A DNA stretch of 64,000 nucleotides from an uncultured Chitinophaga sp. (GTDB lineage: Bacteria; Bacteroidota; Bacteroidia; Cytophagales; Cyclobacteriaceae): positions 124,001-188,000 of the forward strand of contig CABHOK010000007.1 of the NCBI GenBank assembly GCA_902168205.1, written 5' to 3'. Of this stretch, positions 10,352 through 19,471 are shown one piece after another; positions within the stretch are counted from its first letter, which is position 1, and each line of letters starts with the position of its first letter. Under the pieces are notes generated by a model. The model did no database searches. It was not told where the DNA came from and was given only the letters and a program-made list of their open reading frames with translations. The translations under genes were made by a program, and so were the position numbers.

Positions 10352-10462
10352 AATTTAAGATTGGGAGATTAAAAGATTGCAAGATTAGAAGATTGAAATA
10401 TTGAAAGATTGGGCTCCAACCAGCAGCTCGCAGCTGGTAGCTAGCAGCTATTTTTTGCTACC
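10352..10462. repeat. Degenerate AGATT repeat and AGCAGCT cluster
   Basis: The first 60 nt after the patatin stop contain about six imperfect copies of (A)AGATTG/AGATTA spaced 8-10 nt apart. Next comes a short cluster of AGCAGCT, CAGCTGG and TAGCTAGCAGCT words that can fold on themselves. It resembles the simple intergenic repeat tracts often found between Bacteroidota genes; function unknown. Confidence 0.5.
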
Positions 10463-10485
10463 TTGCTGCCATGTATGCTAACTAT

Positions 10486-12273
10486 ATGAAAAAACTTTTG
10501 ATCTACATTGTCGCTGTACAGATGCTTGTTGCCTGTTCAGCGCCTCCGAAAGAAGAAACCCAATCTACTGAGAAGCAAGCTTCGCTTGATAGTCTGTTGC
10601 AACAGTATCATGAAGAGCGGCTGAAGCTTTTCCCGATGGATGCTACGATGATGGGTGACAACCGGTATAATGACCAGTTGCCCAACAACATCACACAGGA
10701 GTATCGCACGCGGTTAAAAGATTTTTATACGCAATACCGCGATGCACTTCAGGCTACCGATCGCAGTAAACTTTCAGAAGAAGACCAGATGAGCTACGAC
10801 ATTCTGAAATGGGAATGCGATATAGCACTGGAAGGTTTACAATTTAAAGACTACCTCACTCCGGTAAATCAGTTCTGGTCCGCACATTTGCTCATCGGAC
10901 AACTTGCCAGTGGCAGCAGCTTGCAACCTTTTAAAAGTGTAAAAGATTATGAAGACTGGCTGAAGCGTCTGGACGCTTATGTAGCCTGGACGGATACGGC
11001 TATCGTAAACATGAAAAAAGGTGTAGCACAAGGCTATGTTATTCCGAAAGTATTGGCACAAAAAGTTGTTCCTCAACTCGCAGACCTGGATCATGGTCCG
11101 GTAAAAGATCACCTCTTCTACAACCCGATCAAGTTATTTCCGAACGAGTTCTCGGCAGAAGATAAAGCGCGACTGACGAAAGCATACGAAGATGCTATCC
11201 AGAATAAAGTTATACCCGCTCACAAGAGACTGAATGATTTCATCAAGAAGGAATATATACCAGCTTGTCGCGAAACGTCCGGCATATCTGCATTGCCGGC
11301 GGGTAAGGAATACTATAATTACCTGATCAAGCTCTATACGACCACCGATAAATCGGCTGACGAAATTTTTGCTTTAGGTAAAAGTGAAGTAGACCGCATT
11401 ACCAAAGAGATGGAAGCGGTAAAAGAGCAGGTCGGTTTCAAAGGCGACCTGAAAGCATTCTTCGTTCACTTGCGTGACAAGAAAGAACTGATGCCGTTCA
11501 CTAAGCCGGAAGAAGTGATTGCACACTTCAATGCTATACACGACCGCATGAAGCCGAACCTTGCCAAGCTGTTTGATAAAACTCCGAAGACACCATTCGA
11601 AGTGAAACGTACCGAAGCTTTCCGCGAAGCATCTGCCAGTGCCGAGTATAATCCGGGGTCGCAGGATGGTACACGTCCGGGAGTATTCTATGTTCCCATA
11701 CCGGATGCAAAGAAGTATAACACGCTTTCGGATGAAGACCTGTTTTTGCATGAAGCTATACCGGGCCACCATTACCAGATATCGCTGCAACAGGAAAATA
11801 TAGCATTGCCTGCTTTCCGCAGAATACTGGGCTATAGCTCGTATGCTGAAGGATGGGCCCTTTATACCGAATCACTTGGTAAAGAATTAGGACTCTATAC
11901 CGATCCGTATCAATACTTTGGTATGCTCAGTGCCGAGATGCACCGCGCGATCCGCCTGGTAGTAGATGCCGGTATGCACACACAAGGCTGGACACGCGAA
12001 CAGGCAATTCAATATTCCCTTGACCACGAAGCTGAAACAGAAGAAGGTATCATCTCAGAGATAGAACGCTATATGGCTATACCGGGGCAAGCACTGTCTT
12101 ACAAAATAGGACAATTGAAAATCCGCGAGCTGCGCACCAAAGCAGAAAAAGAATTGGGCGACAAATTCAGTGTGTCTCAATTCCACAACCAGGTACTGGA
12201 TTCCGGATGTATACCGTTAAAAGTTCTGGAAGAAAAAGTAAACCGCTGGATCGAGTCGGTGAAGAAAACATAG
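10486..12273 (+). CDS. DUF885 family lipoprotein (putative metallopeptidase-like)
   Basis: The start at ATG 10486 gives a clean lipoprotein signal (MKKLLIYIVAVQMLVAC; lipobox LVAC), so the protein is membrane-anchored. ATG 10471 would add five residues. The 595-aa body matches the DUF885 family. The signature segment LHEAIPGHHYQ (His422-Glu423 and His428/429) is followed by YAEGWALYTESLGKELGLY, in which the Glu of AEGWALY could be the third zinc ligand. These features suggest a gluzincin-like zinc peptidase, although DUF885 members are mostly uncharacterised. Its neighbours (patatin upstream, TPR kinase converging from downstream) do not point to a pathway. The substrate is unknown; the family assignment is firm. 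Confidence 0.9.
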   Translation: MKKLLIYIVAVQMLVACSAPPKEETQSTEKQASLDSLLQQYHEERLKLFPMDATMMGDNRYNDQLPNNITQEYRTRLKDFYTQYRDALQATDRSKLSEEDQMSYDILKWECDIALEGLQFKDYLTPVNQFWSAHLLIGQLASGSSLQPFKSVKDYEDWLKRLDAYVAWTDTAIVNMKKGVAQGYVIPKVLAQKVVPQLADLDHGPVKDHLFYNPIKLFPNEFSAEDKARLTKAYEDAIQNKVIPAHKRLNDFIKKEYIPACRETSGISALPAGKEYYNYLIKLYTTTDKSADEIFALGKSEVDRITKEMEAVKEQVGFKGDLKAFFVHLRDKKELMPFTKPEEVIAHFNAIHDRMKPNLAKLFDKTPKTPFEVKRTEAFREASASAEYNPGSQDGTRPGVFYVPIPDAKKYNTLSDEDLFLHEAIPGHHYQISLQQENIALPAFRRILGYSSYAEGWALYTESLGKELGLYTDPYQYFGMLSAEMHRAIRLVVDAGMHTQGWTREQAIQYSLDHEAETEEGIISEIERYMAIPGQALSYKIGQLKIRELRTKAEKELGDKFSVSQFHNQVLDSGCIPLKVLEEKVNRWIESVKKT

Positions 12274-12276
12274 AAG

Positions 12277-12441
12277 GCTGCTGGCCACTGGACAAATACA
12301 ATGGCTGCTGGTTGCAAGCTACTGGCTTCAGGACAAACAGCCTGTAACCAGTGGCCCGTAGCTTGCAGCCTTCACTATATACCGGGCCGGCTTTTCAGCC
12401 CCAGAGCGAACTGCCTGTAACCAGAAGTCTGCAGCCAGTGG
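12277..12441. repeat. Cluster of inverted CTGCTGGCCACTGG-type repeats between convergent genes
   Basis: Four related units fill the gap between two convergent genes. Two are in one orientation: GGCTGCTGGCCACTGG at 12277 and GGCTGCTGGTTGCAAGC at 12303, the latter running on through TACTGG. Two are inverted: CCAGTGGCCCGTAGCTTGCAGCC-like at 12348-12370 and GCAGCCAGTGGC near 12430. The arms can form a long imperfect hairpin that could end transcription from both sides. Confidence 0.65.
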
Positions 12442-12444
12442 CTC

Positions 12445-15138
12445 CTATAGTTTGAAGCGTGACGTCAATAGGCTTTCGTGGTAACTTACCGGGAGGCGAA
12501 CGATAAAGCGTGAACCTTCATTTATACTGGCTTCGAGGGCGATGGTGCCGTTCAGTTTCTCTACTGCTTTGCGCACTATATAGAGTCCCAGTCCGTTGCC
12601 TTTGCTGCGATCGCTGGCGCGGAAATACATTTCAAAAACACGTTCGTGATACTCCTTGAGTATACCTTGTCCGTTGTCTTCCAGTATCACGATACATTCA
12701 TCATTTTCCTGGTGAACCTGCAGGCGTATAAACGGATTTACCGGTGTGCAGAAGTTGATGGCATTCTCCACCATGTTCTCCAATATGATACGAACCATGG
12801 CGGGATATGATATGAACGGTTCATGCAAGGACACCTCGCAAAATGTTTTGATACCTTTTGCCAGAATATCTTCGCGAAAATCATCACAGATATTCTGGTA
12901 TATTTCTTCAATAAATACTTCTTTATATACCAACTGCTGTGCCCCTACATCGCTGATGGATTGCAGCTTGATCAGCATCTTATCGAGGCTGCGTGCCGTT
13001 TCACGCACCTTATCAAATAGCTCGAGTGCGTTGTGATCTTTTACCGTTACGCTGGCTACTTCGGCAAGTCCCATAAACGTTGTAAGCGGTCGTCTGAAGT
13101 CGTGCGAAGACCGGTAGAAGAATGTATCGAGCTCTTTATAGGCTTCGTTCAGCTGTGCCGTACGTTTGCTTACCATTTCATCCAGGTCACGGTTTATCTC
13201 TACGATCATCTCGTTCGTTTCACGAAGTTCTTCTGATTGTGCCTGTATCTCTTCCGTCTTTTCAATGAGTTCTTCGTTTAATCGTACGAGGCGCTGGTTG
13301 GCCTCCGTGAGCTCTTCCGACTGCGCCTGTATCTCTTCCTTCTGCTCGATTATAGATATATTTGCTTTACGCATTTGACGGTTATACCGGTATATATTTA
13401 TAGCCAGTATGGAGATCAGTATAGTGCCGGCTATACCAAACAAGATCACCGTGTTCTGAAGGTTGATTTGTGACTGCTGAATATCGATCCGGTTCTTCTG
13501 CAATTCGCGTTGCTGGTTCAGCATTACAATCGCTTCGTCTTTCTTTTCAACCTGGTATAGCGCCTCCAGTTCTGCAAGCTTACCCGCATTGCTCTCGCTA
13601 TAGATACTATCATTCAACTGTGAGTATTGCTCATGATATACCAATGCATTCTTAAAATCACCTTTCGCTTCGAGGTATTGCGACCAGAATAGTTTGTTAT
13701 ACATCCGCAGTGTTTCCGAATGGATTTCTTTTCCTATATCTCTTGCTTTTTCCAGGTAGTGTTTCGCATCCGCCAACCGGCCAACCCGGGTATATAAATT
13801 ACCTATGGAATTATAGGATATACCCAGACCGTAACGGTTGCCAATGCGTTCGTCCATCACCAGCGCTTCTTCCTGGTAACGCATGGCATTGTCAAAATCC
13901 TGCTGTGCTTCGCTGATCAATCCCAGGTTGAACAGACTGGCCGATATACCCTTCTTGTGATCGATGCGTTTACGAATGGCGAGTGACTTCAGCATATAAT
14001 CCTGCGCCAGGGTATACTTCTTTTCCAGTAAATAAATCAGGCCCAGTACGTTGTAGCAGTTCGATACACCGTGTTCATCCTGTATCTGCTCACGAATGGC
14101 AAGTGACTTCTTTATATAGTCGTGGGCGAGGCCGAAGTTCAACTGGTTCTTGTAGATCCACGCCACGCTACTCTGTATTCTTGCCGCTTCATGTTTATCG
14201 CCCAGCTTCTCGGCTATCTTAAGAGCTTCCAGAAAATACTTCAACGCCAGGTCATTCTGACCGCGTTCTTCATAGACAGACCCAATGTTATAGTACAGAT
14301 TTCCAGTAATGGTGGGAATGTTTTTTGAAGTAAGCATTTTCAACGCCCTGAAATATAGTTCGAGCGCCTCGGTATAATCACCGTTATCAGCCCGAACTTC
14401 GCCCGTTATTCCGAGACATTGAAATTGCAGGAAATCATCTTTCAGGGCGTTGGCAGTTTCGCAGGCCTTCGCTATATATACATCTGCTTTGGAGTACTCC
14501 GTTTTATTCCGGTAGAGACGTGCCAGCAAAAGCTCCGTATCGGCAACGCTGCGGCTGCTGTTCTTTTTCTTATATAGTTCCAGCGCTTTTATGAGACTCT
14601 CCTCCGCCTCTTTGTTTTTCCATTGCACCATATAGAGGCGGGCCATACTTTTGTAGGTATACGCGCGATAGGTTTCCGATTTTATGTTGTCCTGCACAGC
14701 CAATCCTCTGGCATACGCTATACTGGCAGAATCGTATTGTGCCATGATGCGGTATAAATTACCAGTCATTACATAGCCGTACGCCTGCAGATCGTCAGGC
14801 GAATCATATAGTGCAGATGCTTCGCGATAGTATTTTAATGCAGTCTCATTTTCACCAATGTCCTGGTGATAAAATCCTTGCAGGATAAGGGCATAGCGCA
14901 TGCCCTTTTTATAGTTGAGACGCTTGGCTTTAGCATAGGCTTGCTGGGCATAAGAATACCCGAGCTCAATATCATAATTATAGCTTACGGAACTCAGCTC
15001 GCACAAGACATCGACCCGGGCGGCATTGTTCTCGGTAGCATTCAAAACATGGACAAGGCTATCGACCAGTACCTGCTGTGCCCATGCCCCTACCGTTGTA
15101 AAAAGAAAGCATACCAAGACTAGTAAAAGTCTTCTCAT
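12445..15138 (-). CDS. TPR-repeat sensor histidine kinase
   Basis: This is a membrane-bound sensor kinase with a periplasmic TPR array. After the signal peptide (MRRLLLVLVCFLFTTVGAWA) come many tetratricopeptide repeats, roughly residues 40-460, several with the Rapsyn/LGN-like pattern A..Y..KSLAIRE. A TM helix lies near 550-570 (VILFGIAGTILISILAINIY), followed by a coiled coil with two near-identical heptad blocks containing QAQSEEL. The kinase core has SSHDFRRPL (H about 680), then an HATPase with NMVENAINF, LEDNGQG and KGNGLGLYIV. The histidine motif is HDFRRP rather than HEFRTP, a common variant in this TPR-kinase class. No response regulator is adjacent. The convergent upstream gene is separated by an inverted-repeat cluster. 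Confidence 0.92.
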   Translation of the reverse strand: MRRLLLVLVCFLFTTVGAWAQQVLVDSLVHVLNATENNAARVDVLCELSSVSYNYDIELGYSYAQQAYAKAKRLNYKKGMRYALILQGFYHQDIGENETALKYYREASALYDSPDDLQAYGYVMTGNLYRIMAQYDSASIAYARGLAVQDNIKSETYRAYTYKSMARLYMVQWKNKEAEESLIKALELYKKKNSSRSVADTELLLARLYRNKTEYSKADVYIAKACETANALKDDFLQFQCLGITGEVRADNGDYTEALELYFRALKMLTSKNIPTITGNLYYNIGSVYEERGQNDLALKYFLEALKIAEKLGDKHEAARIQSSVAWIYKNQLNFGLAHDYIKKSLAIREQIQDEHGVSNCYNVLGLIYLLEKKYTLAQDYMLKSLAIRKRIDHKKGISASLFNLGLISEAQQDFDNAMRYQEEALVMDERIGNRYGLGISYNSIGNLYTRVGRLADAKHYLEKARDIGKEIHSETLRMYNKLFWSQYLEAKGDFKNALVYHEQYSQLNDSIYSESNAGKLAELEALYQVEKKDEAIVMLNQQRELQKNRIDIQQSQINLQNTVILFGIAGTILISILAINIYRYNRQMRKANISIIEQKEEIQAQSEELTEANQRLVRLNEELIEKTEEIQAQSEELRETNEMIVEINRDLDEMVSKRTAQLNEAYKELDTFFYRSSHDFRRPLTTFMGLAEVASVTVKDHNALELFDKVRETARSLDKMLIKLQSISDVGAQQLVYKEVFIEEIYQNICDDFREDILAKGIKTFCEVSLHEPFISYPAMVRIILENMVENAINFCTPVNPFIRLQVHQENDECIVILEDNGQGILKEYHERVFEMYFRASDRSKGNGLGLYIVRKAVEKLNGTIALEASINEGSRFIVRLPVSYHESLLTSRFKL

Positions 15139-15250
15139 GGTGTAGATTAAAGCGCTCTAAATCGCGGAATTTAAAGAATAGCTTTCAAAAAAGTATTTAT
15201 TTCGAATAATTCATATTCAAATAGTAACTTTCTAAGGTTATACGGTAAAA

Positions 15251-16012
15251 ATGTTCAAGTCTATCAGCCTCCTGACCAGTAAGTCTGAGCTCACCCGCGA
15301 GAAACAAAAGGACTATCGCAATGTAGTGGTGATCCAGATCGTCATCATTATCCTTGGTCTTACGCTCTCACAATTTCTGCTGGAGGGCACACAAACCAGT
15401 GCCGCCAAACTGGTAACCACGATCTTCTCTTCGTTCGGAGCGATCTACGCATTTTTACTTTGGGACATGCTTCGAAATTTTACCCGGAGTGCATTACTGG
15501 TGCGCACATACCTGATTATACTCGTGGGCATTGTATGTACCGGTGTACTTGTGGAGTTTCCATACTATACTATACTCGAAGTGCCTGATCGTCAGATATA
15601 CCTGATGATTATCCACGGCTTGTTGTTCCCCATCGAAGTAACCGTGATAGCGTTTGCTATACGCGATATATTTTCGAGTGAATTTCTAACACCGGATAAA
15701 CTCTGGGGCTCTGCGTGTATTTACCTGATGATCGGTATATCCTTCGGAAGCCTCTATGATCTTATTTGCATTATAAACCCGGGAAGCATGGGACCCAACC
15801 TGGCTTTAGGACTGCCCAATTACTCGGAGTGTGTGCGGTATAGCATGTGTATTCTGGGCGGTCTCGATCCTGCACAGCCTGATACCACGCGACTCATCCG
15901 CAACATCAGTGTTATTGAAGCCGTGTGGAGTAATTTATTTGTCGTATTAATAATAGGTAAACTGATGGGATTGCCTAAACCACCCAAAGGAAATGAAACT
16001 GCCGAAGCATAA
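15251..16012 (+). CDS. Potassium-channel-like membrane protein with degenerate selectivity filter
   Basis: The 253-aa protein has about six predicted TM helices (near residues 25-45, 52-75, 82-104, 116-140, 152-175 and 222-243). The last two match the outer and inner helices of two-TM-pore (Ion_trans_2/KcsA-like) channels: LWGSACIYLMIG before the pore, then ISVIEAVWSNLFVVLIIGKLMGL after it. The pore loop between them should read like TLTTLGYGDI, but here it reads SMCILGGLDPAQP, so the K+ filter is lost. It may be a non-conducting or differently selective relative. It stands alone on its strand, downstream of the divergently transcribed TPR kinase, and precedes an SPFH protein by 115 nt. The homology is inferred from pattern, so the function is uncertain. 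Confidence 0.6.
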   Translation: MFKSISLLTSKSELTREKQKDYRNVVVIQIVIIILGLTLSQFLLEGTQTSAAKLVTTIFSSFGAIYAFLLWDMLRNFTRSALLVRTYLIILVGIVCTGVLVEFPYYTILEVPDRQIYLMIIHGLLFPIEVTVIAFAIRDIFSSEFLTPDKLWGSACIYLMIGISFGSLYDLICIINPGSMGPNLALGLPNYSECVRYSMCILGGLDPAQPDTTRLIRNISVIEAVWSNLFVVLIIGKLMGLPKPPKGNETAEA

Positions 16013-16127
16013 CAACCGGCTATAAGCAGGATACATTTCTTCTATTAGCCTACTTTAAATCGTACTGTTATCTGATATAATATAGAGTATATATAGTTTC
16101 TGAAAAAAAATTTAAACCTGATCATAT

Positions 16128-16946
16128 ATGAACAACCGCAGACTCTTACCTTTTATTATACTGGGCGTGATCGCTCTTTTTATACTGGCAGGACTTTCAT
16201 CCAGTATCTTTTACAAGATTGGCCCTTCCGAACGCGCTGTTATATTCTATCCGTTCGGCAAAGCGCTTGACAAGGAAAACATCATTGACCCTGGCACGCA
16301 CATGAAAGCCCCCTGGAATGATGTGATTATATACGAAGTGGCCGAGATTACTTCTGAAGAGAACATGGACATTAACGACAAGAATGGTTTGCCGATTCAC
16401 GTAGAAGTATCGGTACGTCACTTCCCGATGCACGGCAAGATTGGCGACATTCACGAGAAGTTCACCAAAGACTATATTAACCGCCTGGTAATTCCGGAGG
16501 TGCGTTCGGTGTCGCGGCAGGTAATGGCCAAGTATACTGCCGAAGAGATTTACTCTACCAAACGCGCTGAAGTTGAAACGTCTATTAAAAGTGAAACCGA
16601 AAAGATATTGAACGCCAACTACGTAAATGCTACAGCCGTGCTGATACGCTCTATAAAATTACCCGACCAGATACGTGTTGCCATTGAGAATAAACTTCAG
16701 CAAGAGCAGGAAGCACTCGCCTATCAATACCGGTTGGAGAAAGAAAAGAGTGAAGCCGAACGTAAACGTATAGCAGCCGAAGGTGAAGCGCGAGCTAACA
16801 ACATCGTTAACAGCAGCTTAACAGATAAACTCTTAAAAATGCGCGGCATTGAAGCTACGTTGGAACTTTCCAAGTCGCCAAATTCAAAAGTAGTGGTGGT
16901 AGGTTCAGGTGGTGATGGATTGCCTCTGATTTTGGGCAACAATTAA
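16128..16946 (+). CDS. Prohibitin/SPFH-domain membrane protein
   Basis: A single N-terminal TM helix (residues 6-28) is followed by the SPFH/Band-7 domain (FYKIGPSERAVIFYPFGKA ... IDPGTHMKAPW) and a long charged helix rich in Glu, Lys and Ala (about 180-240) that in prohibitins drives ring or oligomer assembly. The glycine-rich end (VVVVGSGGDGLPLIL) is typical of bacterial prohibitin homologues. Such proteins organise membrane microdomains and chaperone proteases such as FtsH. The 272-aa length is normal. Upstream is the channel-like gene; downstream, an AT-rich gap with two direct TTTTTAATGCATT copies (16957-16981) leads to citrate synthase. Confidence 0.88.
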   Translation: MNNRRLLPFIILGVIALFILAGLSSSIFYKIGPSERAVIFYPFGKALDKENIIDPGTHMKAPWNDVIIYEVAEITSEENMDINDKNGLPIHVEVSVRHFPMHGKIGDIHEKFTKDYINRLVIPEVRSVSRQVMAKYTAEEIYSTKRAEVETSIKSETEKILNANYVNATAVLIRSIKLPDQIRVAIENKLQQEQEALAYQYRLEKEKSEAERKRIAAEGEARANNIVNSSLTDKLLKMRGIEATLELSKSPNSKVVVVGSGGDGLPLILGNN

Positions 16947-17041
16947 AAAAAATATATTTTTTAATGCATTTTTAATGCATTCCTTTCGATTGCAACGATC
17001 TGCCCTGTATATTTAAAACCGCTGTTAAATCTCATATTAAA

Positions 17042-18328
17042 ATGTCGAAAACTGCTGAATTAATCATTGATGGTAAGTCGTACACACTGCCAGTCATTGA
17101 AGGAACTGAAGGAGAAGTAGCTGTTGATATCAGTGATCTTCTGGAGAAGGCCAAAGTGATTACTCTGGACTTAGGTTATAAAAATACTGGAGCTACCAAA
17201 AGTGCTATTACCTTTCTGGATGGCGACAATGGGATTCTTCGTTACCGCGGATACTCAATTGAAGAACTGGCTGAAAAGTCTAACTTCCTGGAAGTTGCTT
17301 ACCTCTTGATATTCGGAGAGTTACCAAGCAAGCAGCAGTACGACAAGTTTTCCAACGACATTAAAACACATACACTCGTACACGAGGATGTGAAGAAGAT
17401 ACTCGATGGTTTTCCGTCAACAGCGCATCCGATGGGTGTACTGGCTTCGTTGTTCTGTTCACAGACTGCCTTCTATCCGGAGTCACTCGATCCGAACCGT
17501 TCGGCAGAGGGAGTATATCTCAGCATTGTACGTTCACTGGCCAAGATGCCAACCTTCGCGGCATGGGCGTATAAAAATGCAGTAGGTCACCCGGTGAATT
17601 ATCCTGATAACTCACTGGCTTATAGCGCTCGCTTCCTCAAAATGATGTTCGCGCTTCCGGCTGAACAGTATGAAGTTGACCCGGTAGTAGCCGATGCGTT
17701 GGACAAGTTGTTGATCCTTCACGCTGATCACGAACAAAACTGTTCTACTTCTACTGTACGTATCGTAGGTTCATCCAAAGCCAGCATATACTCATCTATA
17801 TCTGCCGGTATCAACGCCCTGTGGGGACCGCTTCACGGTGGTGCTAACCAGGAAGTTATTGTGATGCTCGAAGCCATTAAGAAAGATGGTGGCGATACCG
17901 AGAAGTGGATCAACAAAGCAAAAGACAAGAACGATCCGTTCCGTCTTATGGGCTTCGGACACCGTGTATATAAGAACTTCGATCCGCGCGCGAAGATCAT
18001 CAAGAAAGCTGCGGATGATGTACTGGGGAAATTAGGTATAAATGATCCGGTGCTGGAGATTGCACAGAAGCTTGAAGAAGCTGCGCTGAAAGATCCATAC
18101 TTCGTGGAACGCAAACTATATCCAAACGTAGACTTCTACTCGGGTATCATTTACCGTGCATTAGGTTTACCAACCGATCTGTTCACTGTAATGTTCGCTA
18201 TGGGACGTATGCCGGGCTGGATCGCGCAGTGGAAAGAACTTCGCGAGAACAAAGAACCAATCGGCCGTCCGCGCCAGATATATACCGGAGCACAACTGAG
18301 ATCGTACGTTGACATCACCAAACGATAA
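17042..18328 (+). CDS. gltA: Citrate synthase
   Basis: This is the TCA-cycle enzyme that condenses acetyl-CoA with oxaloacetate (type II, hexameric, NADH-sensitive length class; 428 aa). Catalytic and binding motifs are present: the LHADHEQNCSTSTVRIVGSS segment, the GPLHGGAN histidine, GFGHRVYKNFDPRA and the DFYSG aspartate. The N-terminal extension with the small beta domain (residues 1-60) is as in Gram-negative GltA. The next gene encodes an acyl-CoA-binding protein after an 87-nt gap filled with a palindromic repeat, so co-transcription is possible. Confidence 0.98.
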   Translation: MSKTAELIIDGKSYTLPVIEGTEGEVAVDISDLLEKAKVITLDLGYKNTGATKSAITFLDGDNGILRYRGYSIEELAEKSNFLEVAYLLIFGELPSKQQYDKFSNDIKTHTLVHEDVKKILDGFPSTAHPMGVLASLFCSQTAFYPESLDPNRSAEGVYLSIVRSLAKMPTFAAWAYKNAVGHPVNYPDNSLAYSARFLKMMFALPAEQYEVDPVVADALDKLLILHADHEQNCSTSTVRIVGSSKASIYSSISAGINALWGPLHGGANQEVIVMLEAIKKDGGDTEKWINKAKDKNDPFRLMGFGHRVYKNFDPRAKIIKKAADDVLGKLGINDPVLEIAQKLEEAALKDPYFVERKLYPNVDFYSGIIYRALGLPTDLFTVMFAMGRMPGWIAQWKELRENKEPIGRPRQIYTGAQLRSYVDITKR

Positions 18329-18333
18329 GGGAA

Positions 18334-18412
18334 TGTTAATCGTTATCCGTTAATTGTTATCCGTTATACTGGATTACGATTAACGGATAACCGTTAACGA
18401 TTAACGTTAAAC
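18334..18412. repeat. Palindromic repeat, GTTAATCGTTATCCGTTA family
   Basis: Several tandem GTTAATCGTTATCCGTTA-like words are followed by their inverse complements (ATTAACGGATAACCGTTAACG), with a short ACTGG centre. This can fold into a long AT-rich hairpin between gltA and the acyl-CoA-binding protein gene. Related copies lie at 21266, 21437, 25365, 30510, 31532, 32793 and 40005. Confidence 0.75.
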
Positions 18413-18415
18413 ATC

Positions 18416-18679
18416 ATGGAACTACAGCAACAATTCGAAAGTGCAGTAGCACGTTCAAAGGAACTCACAAGACGTCCTACCAACGAAGAACTGCTCTTGC
18501 TATATGCACTCTTTAAACAAGCTACAGAAGGCGATGTATCGGGCGAGCGTCCGGGAGGCTTCGACTTCAAAGCCATCGCGAAGTACGATGCCTGGGAAGA
18601 ACTGAAGGGTAAATCCAAAGAGCTGGCCATGCAAGACTATATTCAATTGGTTGAAAAACTCCATCAGCAATACGCGTAA
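18416..18679 (+). CDS. Acyl-CoA-binding protein (ACBP)
   Basis: The 87-aa protein is the four-helix ACBP fold that binds medium and long acyl-CoA esters in the cytoplasm. The conserved stretch ELLLLYALFKQATEGDVSG, the following PGGFDFKAIAKYDAW block and KGKSKELAMQDYI match the family, including the Tyr and Lys residues that contact CoA. It sits between gltA and rsmE on the same strand with a 3-nt gap to rsmE, so the two are probably co-transcribed. ACBP is far more common in eukaryotes, but it is known from Bacteroidota. Confidence 0.93.
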   Translation: MELQQQFESAVARSKELTRRPTNEELLLLYALFKQATEGDVSGERPGGFDFKAIAKYDAWEELKGKSKELAMQDYIQLVEKLHQQYA

Positions 18680-18682
18680 CGC

Positions 18683-19378
18683 GTGAACCTCTTTTATCAG
18701 CCGCTAATCCCCCAGGGAATTTCTTATCTCGATGCCGATGAGTCACGTCATTGTGTGAAAGTGCTTCGCCATACCGTTGGTGATACGCTTCGCATAACAG
18801 ACGGACACGGCTTCTTCTATGATGCAGTTATTACGAAAGCAGACGACAGGCAATGTACATTTCGCATCGCTGAAAAGATTGCGCAGCCTCTTCGCAATTT
18901 CACTGTTCATATAGCAATTTCTCCTACGAAAAATGCTGATCGGATAGAATGGTTTGTAGAGAAAGCGGTTGAGTTTGGAGTTGATACAATCTCGATCGTT
19001 GAATGCGAGAACACCGAGCGAACGTATCTGAAAAAAGAGCGCCTGGAAAAAGTAGCGATCAGCGCCATGAAGCAATCGCTCAAGGCAACACTTCCCCGCA
19101 TCGAAGGTCTTCTCCCCTTTCAAGATATACTCGGTAGCAATGCAACGCAGAAATTTATCGCGTATGTTGATCAACAGAATCCAGATCACTTGAAAAATAT
19201 GGCAACAGCCGGAAAAGATTACGTTGTATTGATTGGTCCGGAAGGCGATTTCTCTCTCGATGAGCTTAACGCGGCATTGCAAAATGGTTTTAAAAAAGTA
19301 AGCCTCGGTCCCAGCAGACTGCGAACCGAAACCGCGGGTCTTGCAGCGTGTCATATTCTCAACCTCATCAACAACTAA
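18683..19378 (+). CDS. rsmE: 16S rRNA (uracil-1498-N3)-methyltransferase RsmE
   Basis: This is a SPOUT-fold methyltransferase that modifies U1498 of 16S rRNA with SAM. The N-terminal PUA-like domain (NLFYQP ... DESRHCVKVLRH) is followed by the knotted domain with KNADRIEWFVEKAVEFGVD, the GPEGDFS motif and LGPSRLRTETAGLAA, all diagnostic. At 231 aa it has the usual length. The start is GTG at 18683, 3 nt after the ACBP stop; no ATG lies nearby in frame, so translational coupling is likely. Confidence 0.96.
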   Translation: MNLFYQPLIPQGISYLDADESRHCVKVLRHTVGDTLRITDGHGFFYDAVITKADDRQCTFRIAEKIAQPLRNFTVHIAISPTKNADRIEWFVEKAVEFGVDTISIVECENTERTYLKKERLEKVAISAMKQSLKATLPRIEGLLPFQDILGSNATQKFIAYVDQQNPDHLKNMATAGKDYVVLIGPEGDFSLDELNAALQNGFKKVSLGPSRLRTETAGLAACHILNLINN

Positions 19379-19471
19379 TCAGTAATCATCTTACATACTG
19401 AACCATTATTGGTTTCAACAGAAGTATAGAGTTGCCGATCTTTATACTAAATTTACTTTTTTACAACGCCT

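Noticed and set aside
9315-12273. Patatin plus DUF885 as a defence system
   Set aside because: No nucleotide cyclase, TIR, nuclease or other defence gene beside them; the two genes are separated by repeats and not clearly an operon.
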